Source: Saccharibacillus endophyticus (GTDB lineage Bacteria > Bacillota > Bacilli > Paenibacillales > Paenibacillaceae). Taken from it: DNA of 64,000 bases. Below are positions 7,671 to 16,418 of the stretch, piece after piece. The notes beneath the pieces were generated by a model. The model was not told the DNA's origin. It saw only the letters and a program-made list of their open reading frames with translations, and searched no databases. The DNA lies in contig NZ_JAAZWE010000008.1 in the NCBI RefSeq assembly GCF_013185185.1, forward strand, positions 60,705-124,704, written 5' to 3'. The number at the start of each line of letters is the position of its first letter. Within the stretch, counting starts at the first letter, position 1. The position numbers were made by a program, and so were the translations under genes.

Positions 7671-9689
7671 TTAATCCTCCTTATCGGATAGGCTGCTCAA
7701 GTCGTACAGCGTGTAGCTGCGATTCAGACCGAGCGTATCGACGACCTGTCCGATCGCTCCGGCGATGCCCTGCGCATCTTGCGAAGAAGGGCCGAATGCT
7801 TGCACGCTGCCCTTCTTCATGGCGTTCCAGGACGATTCCGGCACGGGCGTTCCGTTCAACTGTACCCAACGCGCAAGAGCGTCTTGAGTATTGTGCGCGC
7901 CGCCGATCAATACATAACGCAGTTCGCCGGATTTCGCCAGCTTTTGCAAACCTGAGATATCGAGTGCCGGATCTACGCCTTTGAAGCCGCCCCATGCGAG
8001 TACCGGCAGACCCGTTTGGATAATCAGAGAGTCCGCGCCGCTGTTGGACGAAGGCATGGCGGCCAAATACTTGGCGCTGCCGCGATTGCGGATCAGATAG
8101 TCGACCAGCGCCGTATCCAGCGGTTCGCCGTCGCGGCTCCAGCTTCCTCCGCCTTCGGCCAGATGAGGCGAAGCATAAGGCTGGCGAGCGCTCACGCCGT
8201 ACAGCGAAGGGGTGAGCGACCAATAAGCGGGCGCGGCGAGCAAAGCGGCGAGGGAGAGGATCAACATGAATTTCGGCGCGATCTGCGTTTTCGGCCATAG
8301 TCCAAGCAGCGCGAACGTGCCGATGGCTGCGCATGCAAGCCCGATTATCGGGAATCCGTCGTCGTAAGCGATATAAGCCACCGTAACGAAAGCAATCACG
8401 GCTCCGGGCACGATCCAAGACAGCTGGCGGGAACGGCATAATTCGGCAATCGCCGCGCCGGCCAATGCCGCGATGCCCGGTGCCAGCATAATGAGATAGT
8501 AACGGTGGAAGTATCCGGCCAGACTGAACACGGCAATCATCGGCAGCAGCCACCCCGCCCACAGCAGCACCTCGATCCGACGCTCCGGGCGGCGCATCCA
8601 CAGCAAGACCGCGCCGAACAGGGCAAAAGGAAGCAGCCATGTGATTTGTCCGGCAAGCTTCGCGTCAAATAGACGCAGCAGTCCTGGAGGGCCGTCTTCG
8701 CTGGTCGAACTCATCGCTCCCGCTTCGGCTGCCGGAGCGAAAGAGCGGGTTTCCTGAGTCTCATGGTTTGTCGGCAGACCTGCTTCTCCCAAGCGCGAAG
8801 AGTCTATTCCCAACGGAAGAGCCGGCATCAAGACGGCATCTTGGGCCATAATCCGTGCGTTATTTTGCCCGGAAGCAAGGCTGCCGCTCAAGTCGCCTGT
8901 CAGACGACCGATGCCGTTGTAGCCGAGCGCCAGCTCCAGCACCGAATTATGCCGACTGCTGCCTACGTAAGGCCGTTGATCCGCGGGCGTAACATCCACG
9001 ATGATCGCCCAGGACAACGAGACGGCGACCAGAACTCCGGCAGCCGCGGTCAGGTGCCGGAGTGTTTTTTTCCAAGTCGTCTTGCGCATTCGATAGGCCG
9101 CCCATACGAATAGAACGAAAGCCGGCAGAACGAGATAGGCTTGGAGCATCTTGGTATTGAACCCTACGCCGACCAACGCAAAAGCTAGGCACAGTTGAAG
9201 CAGACTGCTGTTTCGAACGGCTCGGGTTAAAACGTATACAGCCAGCAGCAGGAAAAACACCAATACGCTATCCACGTTGTTGGTCCGGCTGACGGCAGCG
9301 GCAATCGGCGTAAAAGTCAGGATTAGAGCTGCCAGACGCGCTGCCGCCAATCCGAACGAATCGCGAACGACCAGATAGAGCAGGATGACAGAACCGGCAA
9401 AAGCCAGCGCCGACGGAAGAGCAAGCGTCCACGAGTGCAGGCCCAGCAGCTTAACGCTAATCGCTTGCAGCCAAAAAGCGACCGGGGGTTTATCGATCGA
9501 GATAAAGCCGCCGGGATCGAATGAATTGTAGAAAAAGTTGTGGAAGCTTTGCGTCATGCTCGTGACCGCAGCTGTGTAGTAAGCATTTAGATTTCCGGAT
9601 TTTTGAATATTATACAGCGACAAAAATAGCGCCGCCAGTGCAAGGATCGCCGGAATGGGATCGATTTTTTTCAGTCGTTGTGCGTTCAC
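7671..9689 (-). CDS. Membrane glycosyltransferase of the ArnT/PMT (GT39/GT83-like) type
   Basis: 672-residue polytopic protein. Start is GTG 9689, with GGAGGA 9 bp upstream; the longer ATG-started frame would run into a palindromic repeat. About 11-12 transmembrane segments fill residues 1-480. An early extracytoplasmic loop carries FISIDKPPVAFWLQA, with the acidic residue expected for this fold, followed by RTNNVDSVLVFF. The last 170 residues are soluble and probably outside the cell. Such proteins transfer a sugar from a polyprenyl-phosphate carrier onto lipid, teichoic acid or protein; B. subtilis YkcB and YycA are of this type. Acceptor and sugar are unknown. It is translated together with the downstream GtrA protein. 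Confidence 0.82.
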   Translation of the reverse strand: MNAQRLKKIDPIPAILALAALFLSLYNIQKSGNLNAYYTAAVTSMTQSFHNFFYNSFDPGGFISIDKPPVAFWLQAISVKLLGLHSWTLALPSALAFAGSVILLYLVVRDSFGLAAARLAALILTFTPIAAAVSRTNNVDSVLVFFLLLAVYVLTRAVRNSSLLQLCLAFALVGVGFNTKMLQAYLVLPAFVLFVWAAYRMRKTTWKKTLRHLTAAAGVLVAVSLSWAIIVDVTPADQRPYVGSSRHNSVLELALGYNGIGRLTGDLSGSLASGQNNARIMAQDAVLMPALPLGIDSSRLGEAGLPTNHETQETRSFAPAAEAGAMSSTSEDGPPGLLRLFDAKLAGQITWLLPFALFGAVLLWMRRPERRIEVLLWAGWLLPMIAVFSLAGYFHRYYLIMLAPGIAALAGAAIAELCRSRQLSWIVPGAVIAFVTVAYIAYDDGFPIIGLACAAIGTFALLGLWPKTQIAPKFMLILSLAALLAAPAYWSLTPSLYGVSARQPYASPHLAEGGGSWSRDGEPLDTALVDYLIRNRGSAKYLAAMPSSNSGADSLIIQTGLPVLAWGGFKGVDPALDISGLQKLAKSGELRYVLIGGAHNTQDALARWVQLNGTPVPESSWNAMKKGSVQAFGPSSQDAQGIAGAIGQVVDTLGLNRSYTLYDLSSLSDKED

Positions 9690-9721
9690 GTCAGAGTCCT
9701 CCGGTCCGTCGAGTTTCCGTT

Positions 9722-9788
9722 TAGGGCGTGTACGCAAACTTCGAAGGCAGCTAAAGATGCACATCGTTAAGTTTGCGTACACGCCCTA
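9722..9788. repeat. 67-bp element with perfect 20-bp inverted repeats
   Basis: TAGGGCGTGTACGCAAACTT (9722-9741) is exactly repeated in inverse at 9769-9788. The 27-bp centre contains CGAAGGCAGC. The terminal AGGGCGTGT and the AACTTCGAAGGCAGC block resemble the ends of the elements at 53009-53236, 27510-27672 and 62322-62521. It lies just upstream of the glycosyltransferase start. Confidence 0.8.
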
Positions 9789-9859
9789 GTCAAGTATTAT
9801 CTATGATAACCCGAAAACATGAACAAGAAATGAAAGCAAGCTTAGAAAAAGCTGAACGT

Positions 9860-9900
9860 TCCCGTATTTGCCGGATAAGGCGAAGGCGGGATTTTTCTTT
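9860..9900 (+). terminator. Terminator-like hairpin with no upstream plus-strand gene
   Basis: TCCCG...TTTGCC (9860-9872) pairs with GGCGAA...CGGGA (9879-9891) around a GGATAA loop, followed by a T-rich run. The nearest plus-strand gene upstream ends at 7124, so it may end a short leader or small RNA, or protect kduI from read-through. Confidence 0.5.
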
Positions 9901-10010
9901 TTAATAAAAAAAGGATGTACAAAGCGAACTTAATGAACTAATATGAACCTATATAAACGTTCGTTTGATGCTTTTTAATTCAAATCCTCCAATTCGAAAG
10001 GATGACTATT

Positions 10011-10844
10011 GTGGAAAATCGCTATGACTCCAATCCGAAAGACGTAAAAGGCTTCGATACGACCCGACTGCGCGAGGAATTCTTGATCGAGACGTTGTTT
10101 GCACCGGATGAACTTGTAACCGTTTACTCGCATACGGATCGTTACATCGTCGGCTCGGCCGTACCGGTATCGAAAGAACTCAAGTTGGAAGCGGACTTTA
10201 AGCAAATCGGCGCGGATTACTTCCTGGAGCGGCGCGAAGTGGGCATCATTAACGTCGGCGGCGAAGGTTCGGTCACGGCTGACGGCGATACTTACGAGAT
10301 CGGCGTGAACGAGTGTCTGTACATCGGCCTCGGCGTGAAAGACGTCTTTTTCAAAAGCGCGAACGGAGAGAGTCCGGCCAAGTTCTACCTTGTATCCACG
10401 CCGGCGCATAAAGCCTATCCGACGAAAAAAGCGGGCGAAGGTGAAGCGATCAAAGCCAATCTGGGCAGCCTCGACAGCTCGAACGAGCGCACGATCAACA
10501 AATACATCCTGCCGGGCGGAATCGAAAGTTGTCAGCTCGTAATGGGCATCACGCATCTGGCGCCGGGCAGCATGTGGAACACGATGCCTTGCCATACGCA
10601 TAACCGCCGCTCCGAAGTGTATTTGTACTTCAATATGCCGGAAAATGCCGCAGTCTTCCACTTCATGGGCGATCCGCAAGAGACGCGCCACCTGGTCGTA
10701 CGGAACGAGCAGGCGATCCTGTCCCCGAGCTGGTCGATTCACAGCGGCGTCGGCACGAATAATTACACCTTCTGCTGGGCGATGGGCGGCGAGAATCAAC
10801 TGTTCGACGATATGGACGGCGTGGATATGAAGGACTTAAAATAG
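10011..10844 (+). CDS. kduI: 5-keto-4-deoxyuronate isomerase (4-deoxy-L-threo-5-hexosulose-uronate ketol-isomerase)
   Basis: 277 residues starting at GTG 10011 (MENRYDSNPK): AAAGGA at 9997-10002 is 8 bp upstream, whereas it would touch the ATG at 10002. KduI converts 5-keto-4-deoxyuronate, released from unsaturated pectin fragments, to 3-deoxy-D-glycero-2,5-hexodiulosonate. The Zn ligands His195, His197 (PCHTHNRRSE), Glu202 and His244 (WSIHSG) match E. coli His196, His198, Glu203 and His245. Length and cupin fold are normal. It is the first gene of a uronate cluster with kduD; the DeoR-type regulator follows 41 bp downstream. Confidence 0.95.
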   Translation: MENRYDSNPKDVKGFDTTRLREEFLIETLFAPDELVTVYSHTDRYIVGSAVPVSKELKLEADFKQIGADYFLERREVGIINVGGEGSVTADGDTYEIGVNECLYIGLGVKDVFFKSANGESPAKFYLVSTPAHKAYPTKKAGEGEAIKANLGSLDSSNERTINKYILPGGIESCQLVMGITHLAPGSMWNTMPCHTHNRRSEVYLYFNMPENAAVFHFMGDPQETRHLVVRNEQAILSPSWSIHSGVGTNNYTFCWAMGGENQLFDDMDGVDMKDLK

Positions 10845-10885
10845 ACCCTACACGACTTTTTTCGGAATAGGAGCTATGTCCAACC

Positions 10886-11665
10886 ATGAACGCACTCAAA
10901 CGGCATGAAAAATTGATGGAAATCCTCATCGAGCGCAAAGAAATCGGCGTCGGCGAATTAAGCTCCATGCTCGAGGTGACCGGCAAAACGATCCGCGAGG
11001 ATCTGGCGCGCCTGGAGGAAAAAGGGCTGCTCGTTCGCGTGCACGGCGGCGCGATGCTGGCCCAAAACGACCAATTCGGCATTTTATCATCCAAAGGCAC
11101 CGGGGATAAGCACACGGCGGAAAAAGCGGAAATCGCCGCCCGAGCGCTGCGCTATATCCAGCCGGGCGATATTATCGCGCTCGACGGCGGAGGAACGACG
11201 CTCGAAATGGCCCGTCAGCTCGACAATGCGCCGCTGACCGTCGTTACGAACGATTTGTTCATCTTGAGCGAACTGGCGCGCAAAGACAAGATTCGGCTTG
11301 TCGTGCCGGGCGGCGAGCGGGTTCGCAACGTGCTGATCGGTCCGGGCAGTGCGCAGTTCGTGGAAGGGCTGAATATCAGCAAAGCATTTTTGTCGGCGAC
11401 GGCGCTGCATCCCGAACTCGGCGCTTCGATTTATACCGGGGATTTGGTTCCTTACAAGAAGGCATTGGTCAAAACGGCCCGGCAGGCATACGGCGTAGTC
11501 GAGCATCAGAAGTTCGGCAAGTTCGCCTTATGGACGTTTGCGGATTGCGGTGAACTGGACGTGATTATTACGGACGGCGGACTGGATGACGGGCAGAAAG
11601 CACTTTTTGAACAGAAAAACATACGACTGGACGATGGAAGCGGCGAACAGGAGAATCAGGCATAA
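10886..11665 (+). CDS. DeoR/GlpR-family transcriptional regulator
   Basis: 259 residues. The N-terminal HTH (residues 5-55: RHEKLMEILIERKEIGVGEL, then VTGKTIREDLARLEEKGLLV) and the DeoR C-terminal sensor domain (IALDGGGTTLEMARQL near residue 97, VVTNDLFI near 120) are clear. Such proteins bind phosphorylated sugars or their derivatives and usually repress sugar catabolic operons. It sits between kduI and kduD, with 42 bp to the latter, so it probably controls this uronate locus. KduID loci are more often controlled by KdgR (IclR or LacI type), so a DeoR-type regulator is a slight surprise. Confidence 0.85.
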   Translation: MNALKRHEKLMEILIERKEIGVGELSSMLEVTGKTIREDLARLEEKGLLVRVHGGAMLAQNDQFGILSSKGTGDKHTAEKAEIAARALRYIQPGDIIALDGGGTTLEMARQLDNAPLTVVTNDLFILSELARKDKIRLVVPGGERVRNVLIGPGSAQFVEGLNISKAFLSATALHPELGASIYTGDLVPYKKALVKTARQAYGVVEHQKFGKFALWTFADCGELDVIITDGGLDDGQKALFEQKNIRLDDGSGEQENQA

Positions 11666-11707
11666 CGGCTGCGATGGGTCCGGAACCATTATCGGGAGGA
11701 AAAAAAG

Positions 11708-12460
11708 ATGAGCATGTTCGATCTTAGCGGCAAAACGGCACTGGTAACGGGGGCGAGCGGCGGATTGGGTCAAGGAATGGCGCTGGCGCTGGCGGAAGCG
11801 GGAGCCGATATCATCGCGGTTTCGTTTTCGTCCTGTTCCGATACGGCGGAGAAGGTACAGGCGCTCGGACGTCAGGCGTACGAGATTCAAGCGGATCTCA
11901 GCAAAAAAGAAGATCTCGAAGACGTCGTGAAGCAGGCGCTCGCGTTTACCGGACGCATCGATATCCTGATCAACAATGCGGGCATTATCCGTCGTACGCC
12001 GATCTCGCAGCACAGCTGGGAAGATTTCGACGACGTGCTGGACATCAACCTCAAAACCGTGTTTTACCTGACCCAGCTCGTCGGCAACCATATGGTCGAG
12101 CGCGGCAGCGGCAAAGTGATCAATATCGCGTCGATGCTGTCGTTCCAGGGCGGCATCAACGTTCCGGGTTACACGGCGAGCAAGCATGGCGTAGCCGGTT
12201 TGACGAAAGCTTTTGCCAACGAATGGGCTTCGAAAGGGGTTCAGGTCAACGCGATCGCGCCGGGTTATATGTCGACCGACAATACGGCGCCGATCCGCGA
12301 GGACAAAGACCGGACAAATTCGATCACGGTACGGATTCCGGCAGCGCGCTGGGGCACGGGAGAAGACGTCGGCGGACCTGCGGTATTCCTGTCTTCGTCC
12401 GCGGCGGATTATATCAACGGCCATGTGCTGTGCGTCGACGGCGGTTGGATGATTCGTTAA
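11708..12460 (+). CDS. kduD: 2-dehydro-3-deoxy-D-gluconate 5-dehydrogenase
   Basis: 250-residue short-chain dehydrogenase. The NAD(P) motif TGASGGLGQG starts near residue 14, NNAG is near residue 91, and the catalytic pair is Tyr155/Lys159 (GYTASKHG). The sequence LSGKTALVTGASGGLGQG and the length fit KduD, which reduces the product of KduI to 2-keto-3-deoxygluconate. AGGAGG lies upstream of the ATG. Adjacent kduI supports the assignment. No KDG kinase or aldolase gene is in the window. Confidence 0.92.
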   Translation: MSMFDLSGKTALVTGASGGLGQGMALALAEAGADIIAVSFSSCSDTAEKVQALGRQAYEIQADLSKKEDLEDVVKQALAFTGRIDILINNAGIIRRTPISQHSWEDFDDVLDINLKTVFYLTQLVGNHMVERGSGKVINIASMLSFQGGINVPGYTASKHGVAGLTKAFANEWASKGVQVNAIAPGYMSTDNTAPIREDKDRTNSITVRIPAARWGTGEDVGGPAVFLSSSAADYINGHVLCVDGGWMIR

Positions 12461-12581
12461 CGGCAGGGTACGGATCGTCTTATATTTTCGATACGGGCCG
12501 CGGACGGCGATGGAGGGCATGACCCCGTCCTCGCCGCTTCGCGGTTTTTCTATGCGAAGCGTACAAAAGGAGGAATCGGAA

Positions 12582-13442
12582 ATGAAACTCGGAATTTTGG
12601 CACATACGTACGGGAAGCTTCCGGCGGCGGAACTGGCAAGAAAAGTAGCGGAGGAAGGGTTTTCGTCCGTGCAGTTGGCGCTGCTCAAAGCGATCGCGGA
12701 TATCGACTGCTCGCCGGGCAAGTTGAGTCCGGGGCTTGCGAATCATATCGGCGAGACGTTTCAGCGGGAAGGCGTGCGAATCGCGGTGCTCGGCTGCTAT
12801 ATCGATCCCGTGCATCCCGACAAAGACGTTCGGCGCGCCGAAATCAATCGCTTCAAGGAGCATCTGCGCTTGGCCCGGGATTTCGGCTGCGGCATGGTCG
12901 CGACGGAGACCGGATCGATTCGCACTTATGCGGAGTCGCATCCGTCGAATTACGAAGAACACGGCTGGAGCGTACTTCGGGAAACGGTCACTGAATTAGC
13001 GGAAGAAGCGGAAAAATGGGGCGTGAAACTGGCGATGGAACCGGTGGCCAGCCATACGCTGAATTCGCTGGATCATGTTCGTCGCTTGATCGAAGAAGTG
13101 CCTTCGTCGACGATCGGCCTGCTGTTCGATGCCTGCAATCTGTTAAACGAAGAACGCCTGCCTAAGCAGGACGAGTTAATGAAGGACGCGTTCGCGAACC
13201 TTGCCGATCGCATGATTCTTATTCATGCCAAAGACCTGGATTTCGGAGACGGAGGTCATTTTGCCGGCAGCGGACGCCCGCGCCTGGATCGTCCGATCGG
13301 AGACGGGCTGCTGAATAAAGATCTGCTGTACCGTTTGCTTAAAGAACATAAGCCGCATATCGATATTTCGCTCGAAGGCGTCACGGCCGATCAGGCAAAA
13401 CGTTCGGCCGCGGAGCTGCGACGCTTGTATGCGCGGGCGTAA
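12582..13442 (+). CDS. Sugar phosphate isomerase/epimerase family TIM-barrel protein
   Basis: 286 residues, starting at ATG 12582 with AAAGGAGG 8 bp upstream; an in-frame ATG 72 bp earlier has no site. It has the xylose-isomerase-like AP endonuclease fold: metal-site-like Glu in ATETGS (near residue 108), EPVASH (near 151), LLFDACNLLN (near 180), HAKDLDF (near 212) and a final ISLEGV. Such enzymes isomerise or epimerise keto-sugars or break down sugar acids. Its place after kduD suggests a role with uronate-derived sugars, but the exact reaction cannot be told. Confidence 0.8.
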   Translation: MKLGILAHTYGKLPAAELARKVAEEGFSSVQLALLKAIADIDCSPGKLSPGLANHIGETFQREGVRIAVLGCYIDPVHPDKDVRRAEINRFKEHLRLARDFGCGMVATETGSIRTYAESHPSNYEEHGWSVLRETVTELAEEAEKWGVKLAMEPVASHTLNSLDHVRRLIEEVPSSTIGLLFDACNLLNEERLPKQDELMKDAFANLADRMILIHAKDLDFGDGGHFAGSGRPRLDRPIGDGLLNKDLLYRLLKEHKPHIDISLEGVTADQAKRSAAELRRLYARA

Positions 13443-13574
13443 TACATGGATCGAATAAGCGCAGGTCTTGCATCCGACTTTTTGCGTAAAGTCTTGCCGC
13501 TGCGCTTATACCGGCCGTCGGCCGGGTAATGGGGCGTGTATGTCAGACTTTTCGAAAAAAGGAGCGAACCGACC

Positions 13575-14408
13575 ATGAGCAGCAATGCCCATCCTTCCGA
13601 ACAGTTTCTCGTCGCGTTAGTCACCGGCGGAGTCAAAGGACTCGGCCGCGGCATCTGTCATGTACTGGCGCAAAAAGGCTACCGGATTGCCTTGACCTAC
13701 CATTCCAGCTCGGACGATATGGAAGAGATGACCCGAGAGCTGAAGCACATCTACGGCGCAGATCCTTTTGCCGTCCAAAGCGATCTGACCCAGCCCGGCG
13801 AACCGAAGCGTGTATCGGAAGCCGTACTGAAGCATTTCGGGCGTATCGACCTGCTCGTCAACAATGCCGGGCAAGGGACCACGAACCCTCTGATCGAACT
13901 TGAAGAAGAGGACATCGGCTGGATGATCGATCTGGATTATAAAGCGCCGATCCTGTTGTCCAAATATGTCGCCCGGTCCATGATCGAACGCGAGATTGCA
14001 GGCAGCATCCAATTCATCACTTCGTCCCGCGGCGAGCGAGCCTACCCGGGCGACAGCATCTACGGCGGCATGAAAGCCGCGCTCATCCGCTCTTGCGGTT
14101 CGTTTGCGTTGGAATGGGCTCCGTACGGTATCCGTACCAACTGCATCGCGCCCGGAGCAACCGTCAACGACCTGGACCAAGATGCCCGAACCGAACCTCT
14201 AGGCCGCAAAATCCCGTTAGGCCGTCTAGGCACTCCTTCGGACATCGGCGAAGCCGTAGCCTGGCTGGCCTCCGACCAAGCCGCCTACATCACCGGCATC
14301 AACCTGCGCATCGACGGCGGCCTGATCCTCCCCGGCATGCCCGAAGACACGTCGCCGGAAGCCGGCTACGGCTGGGGCGTGGTCTATCCGCCGAAAGAAG
14401 AGAAATAG
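13575..14408 (+). CDS. Short-chain dehydrogenase/reductase
   Basis: 277 residues from ATG 13575 (GGAG 10 bp upstream). Classical SDR: VTGGVKGLGRGI near residue 16, NNAG near 97, SS plus Tyr-x3-Lys (SIYGGMKAA) near 163, and a PGATVND segment. The C-terminus ends in an Asp-Gly-Gly motif and a Gly/Tyr-rich tail. It probably oxidises or reduces a sugar or sugar acid in the uronate cluster, where it is the last gene. The 132-bp gap upstream contains a weak inverted repeat (13456-13464 / 13500-13509), so it might be transcribed separately. Confidence 0.82.
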   Translation: MSSNAHPSEQFLVALVTGGVKGLGRGICHVLAQKGYRIALTYHSSSDDMEEMTRELKHIYGADPFAVQSDLTQPGEPKRVSEAVLKHFGRIDLLVNNAGQGTTNPLIELEEEDIGWMIDLDYKAPILLSKYVARSMIEREIAGSIQFITSSRGERAYPGDSIYGGMKAALIRSCGSFALEWAPYGIRTNCIAPGATVNDLDQDARTEPLGRKIPLGRLGTPSDIGEAVAWLASDQAAYITGINLRIDGGLILPGMPEDTSPEAGYGWGVVYPPKEEK

Positions 14409-14473
14409 AGAGTTCTGTTCCTTTGCTCTTCTCTACTTACCAAAACAAAGCAGCTTCGCCGTAGTAGAAATCT

Positions 14474-14600
14474 CAGTCTGTCCTCAAAAGTTACGTGTGC
14501 GCGAGAAGGCAGAAGGCTCCGAGACAAATTCGTTCAATCCGCTTTGAACTGAATTTCTCTCTCCGCCTTCTGTCTTCCAAAACGAATTCCCCCAGCCCGG
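14474..14600. repeat. Palindromic intergenic element, family A copy 2 (shortened)
   Basis: In the 451-bp gap 14409-14859. CAGAAGGCTCCGAGACAAATTC (14510 onward) pairs with GAATTTCTCTCTCCGCCTTCTG (ending 14572). The flank CAGTCTGTCCTCAAAAGTTACGTGTG (from 14474) matches, as reverse complement, the right end of the 53 kb element. The central hairpin of the other copies is missing. The rest of the gap holds no gene I can support; the last 60 bp contain the metY-like ribosome binding site. Confidence 0.7.
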
Positions 14601-14859
14601 CATTTTGCAAAGCGAATAGGAACTACCCGCCCCCTCTAAAGTTGCCGTTTTCCGCTATACTTCATTATTCATATCGGATTTAAATTTTGCCTCTTTCCAT
14701 TCCTGACGATCTGTGTAAGAATAAGAGCCAAGCCAAGCACCAAACTATGCAAAAACGGGATTCCGCAATGAATCGTTGACAGCCAGAGTTTGCTTGCACA
14801 GGGATGCCGTTCTATTTAACCATCCGGCGCCAAAGCCGGAATTTCGGGAGGAATCGGAC

Positions 14860-16155
14860 ATGACGGAAGAAAGAAAGCTTGCTTTTGAAACCCTAGCCGT
14901 ACACGGCGGACAAGAGATTGATCCGGTGACGGGAGCGCGTGCCGTGCCGCTGTACCAGACGACTTCATACGGCTTCCGGGATACGGAGCATGCGGCCAAT
15001 TTGTTTGGTTTGAAAGAATTCGGCAATATCTATACCCGTCTTATGAATCCGACCAGCGACGTATTCGAGCAGCGGGTCGCTGCGCTTGAGGGCGGAGCCG
15101 GAGCGCTTGCCACGGCCTCCGGCCAGGCGGCCATCACGTACTCTCTGCTCAATATTGCCGGAGCCGGCGACGAGATCGTCTCTTCTGCCAGCCTTTACGG
15201 CGGTACATATAACCTGTTCGCGGTCACGCTTCCGAAGCTGGGGATCAAAGTGCATTTCGTCGATTCCAGCGATCCGGAAAACTTCCGCCGCGCGATCAAT
15301 GATAAAACGAAGGCTGTTTATGCCGAAACGATCGGCAATCCGCGGGGCGACGTGCTGGATATTAGGGCCGTGGCCGACATTGCGCACGAGAACGGCCTTC
15401 CGTTGATCGTGGACAATACGTTCCCTAGCCCGTATTTGCTGCGTCCGATCGAGCACGGCGCGGATATCGTGGTCCATTCGGCGACCAAGTTCATCGGGGG
15501 TCACGGCACCTCGATCGGCGGAATCATTGTCGACGGCGGCAACTTCGATTGGGCAGCCAGCGGCAAGTTCCCCGGACTGACCGAGCCCGATCCAAGTTAT
15601 CACGGTCTGGTCTACGCCGAAGCGCTCGGTCCGATCGCGTATATCATCAAAGCTCGCGTGCAGCTTATGCGTGACCTTGGCGCAGCAATTTCCCCATTCA
15701 ACTCCTGGCTGCTTGTTCAAGGACTGGAAACGTTGCATCTGCGTATGGAACGGCACAGCCAGAATGCGCTGGCCGTCGCGAAGTTCCTCGAAGGACATGA
15801 GCGGGTAGAGTGGGTCAATTATTCCGGCCTGCCGAGCCATCCTTCTTATGAACTTGCCCAAAAGTACCTGCCGAAAGGACAGGGAGCCATTCTTACATTC
15901 GGGATCAAGGGCGGAATCGAAGCCGGCAAAAAGCTGATCGAAAGCGTCAAATTGTTCTCCCATCTGGCGAATGTCGGCGACTCGAAGAGTTTGATCATTC
16001 ATCCGGCGAGCACGACGCACCAGCAGCTCGGACCGGAGGAGCAAGAAGCTTCTGGCGTGCTGCCGGGCATGGTTCGATTGTCGATCGGTACCGAGTCGAT
16101 CGACGACATTCTGCATGATCTGGAACAGGCGATTGCGGCTTCGGCGGAAAGTTAA
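14860..16155 (+). CDS. metY: O-acetylhomoserine sulfhydrylase / aminocarboxypropyltransferase
   Basis: 431-residue PLP enzyme, start ATG 14860 with GGGAGG 8 bp upstream. The opening FETLAVHGGQEIDPVTGAR and the motif HSATKFIGGHGTSIGG with the Schiff-base Lys210 are diagnostic of the Cys/Met metabolism PLP family. The length (about 430) favours O-acetylhomoserine sulfhydrylase over shorter cystathionine synthases and lyases. It makes homocysteine from O-acetylhomoserine and sulfide. I looked for a SAM-I riboswitch in the 170 bp upstream and did not see its conserved core. The gene appears to stand alone, with its own terminator. Confidence 0.9.
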   Translation: MTEERKLAFETLAVHGGQEIDPVTGARAVPLYQTTSYGFRDTEHAANLFGLKEFGNIYTRLMNPTSDVFEQRVAALEGGAGALATASGQAAITYSLLNIAGAGDEIVSSASLYGGTYNLFAVTLPKLGIKVHFVDSSDPENFRRAINDKTKAVYAETIGNPRGDVLDIRAVADIAHENGLPLIVDNTFPSPYLLRPIEHGADIVVHSATKFIGGHGTSIGGIIVDGGNFDWAASGKFPGLTEPDPSYHGLVYAEALGPIAYIIKARVQLMRDLGAAISPFNSWLLVQGLETLHLRMERHSQNALAVAKFLEGHERVEWVNYSGLPSHPSYELAQKYLPKGQGAILTFGIKGGIEAGKKLIESVKLFSHLANVGDSKSLIIHPASTTHQQLGPEEQEASGVLPGMVRLSIGTESIDDILHDLEQAIAASAES

Positions 16156-16188
16156 GCCCGATCTTCAATCCTCATTCGATCTATTCAA

Positions 16189-16231
16189 AAAGCCTGCTTT
16201 TCCCGATAGGGGGAAGGCAGGCTTTCGTTTT
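16189..16231 (+). terminator. Rho-independent terminator after metY
   Basis: AAAGCCTGC-TTTTCCC pairs with GGGGAA-GGCAGGCTTT around a GATAG loop, followed by CGTTTTG. Confidence 0.9.
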
Positions 16232-16331
16232 GCAACCGGGTATTCCGCGCTGCTTAAAAGAACTGAAATCCATTTGTTCAGGCAAGATAGCAGGTTCATT
16301 AAATCTTCATTTTCATGGCAACAAATTCAAC

Positions 16332-16360
16332 TTGACACAATCAATTGGAAGTACCATAAT
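16332..16360 (+). promoter_or_regulatory. Sigma-A promoter of trxB
   Basis: A consensus -35 TTGACA (16332-16337), a 17-bp spacer and -10 CATAAT (16355-16360), 58 bp before the trxB start in an AT-rich patch. Confidence 0.7.
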
Positions 16361-16418
16361 AAGAACTACATTGTAATCATTATAAATTAGGAATGACTGA
16401 GAAAGAGGAGGACCTATC

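Noticed and set aside
14690..14860. Possible SAM-I riboswitch before metY
   Set aside because: The conserved SAM-I core and the usual terminator are not there.
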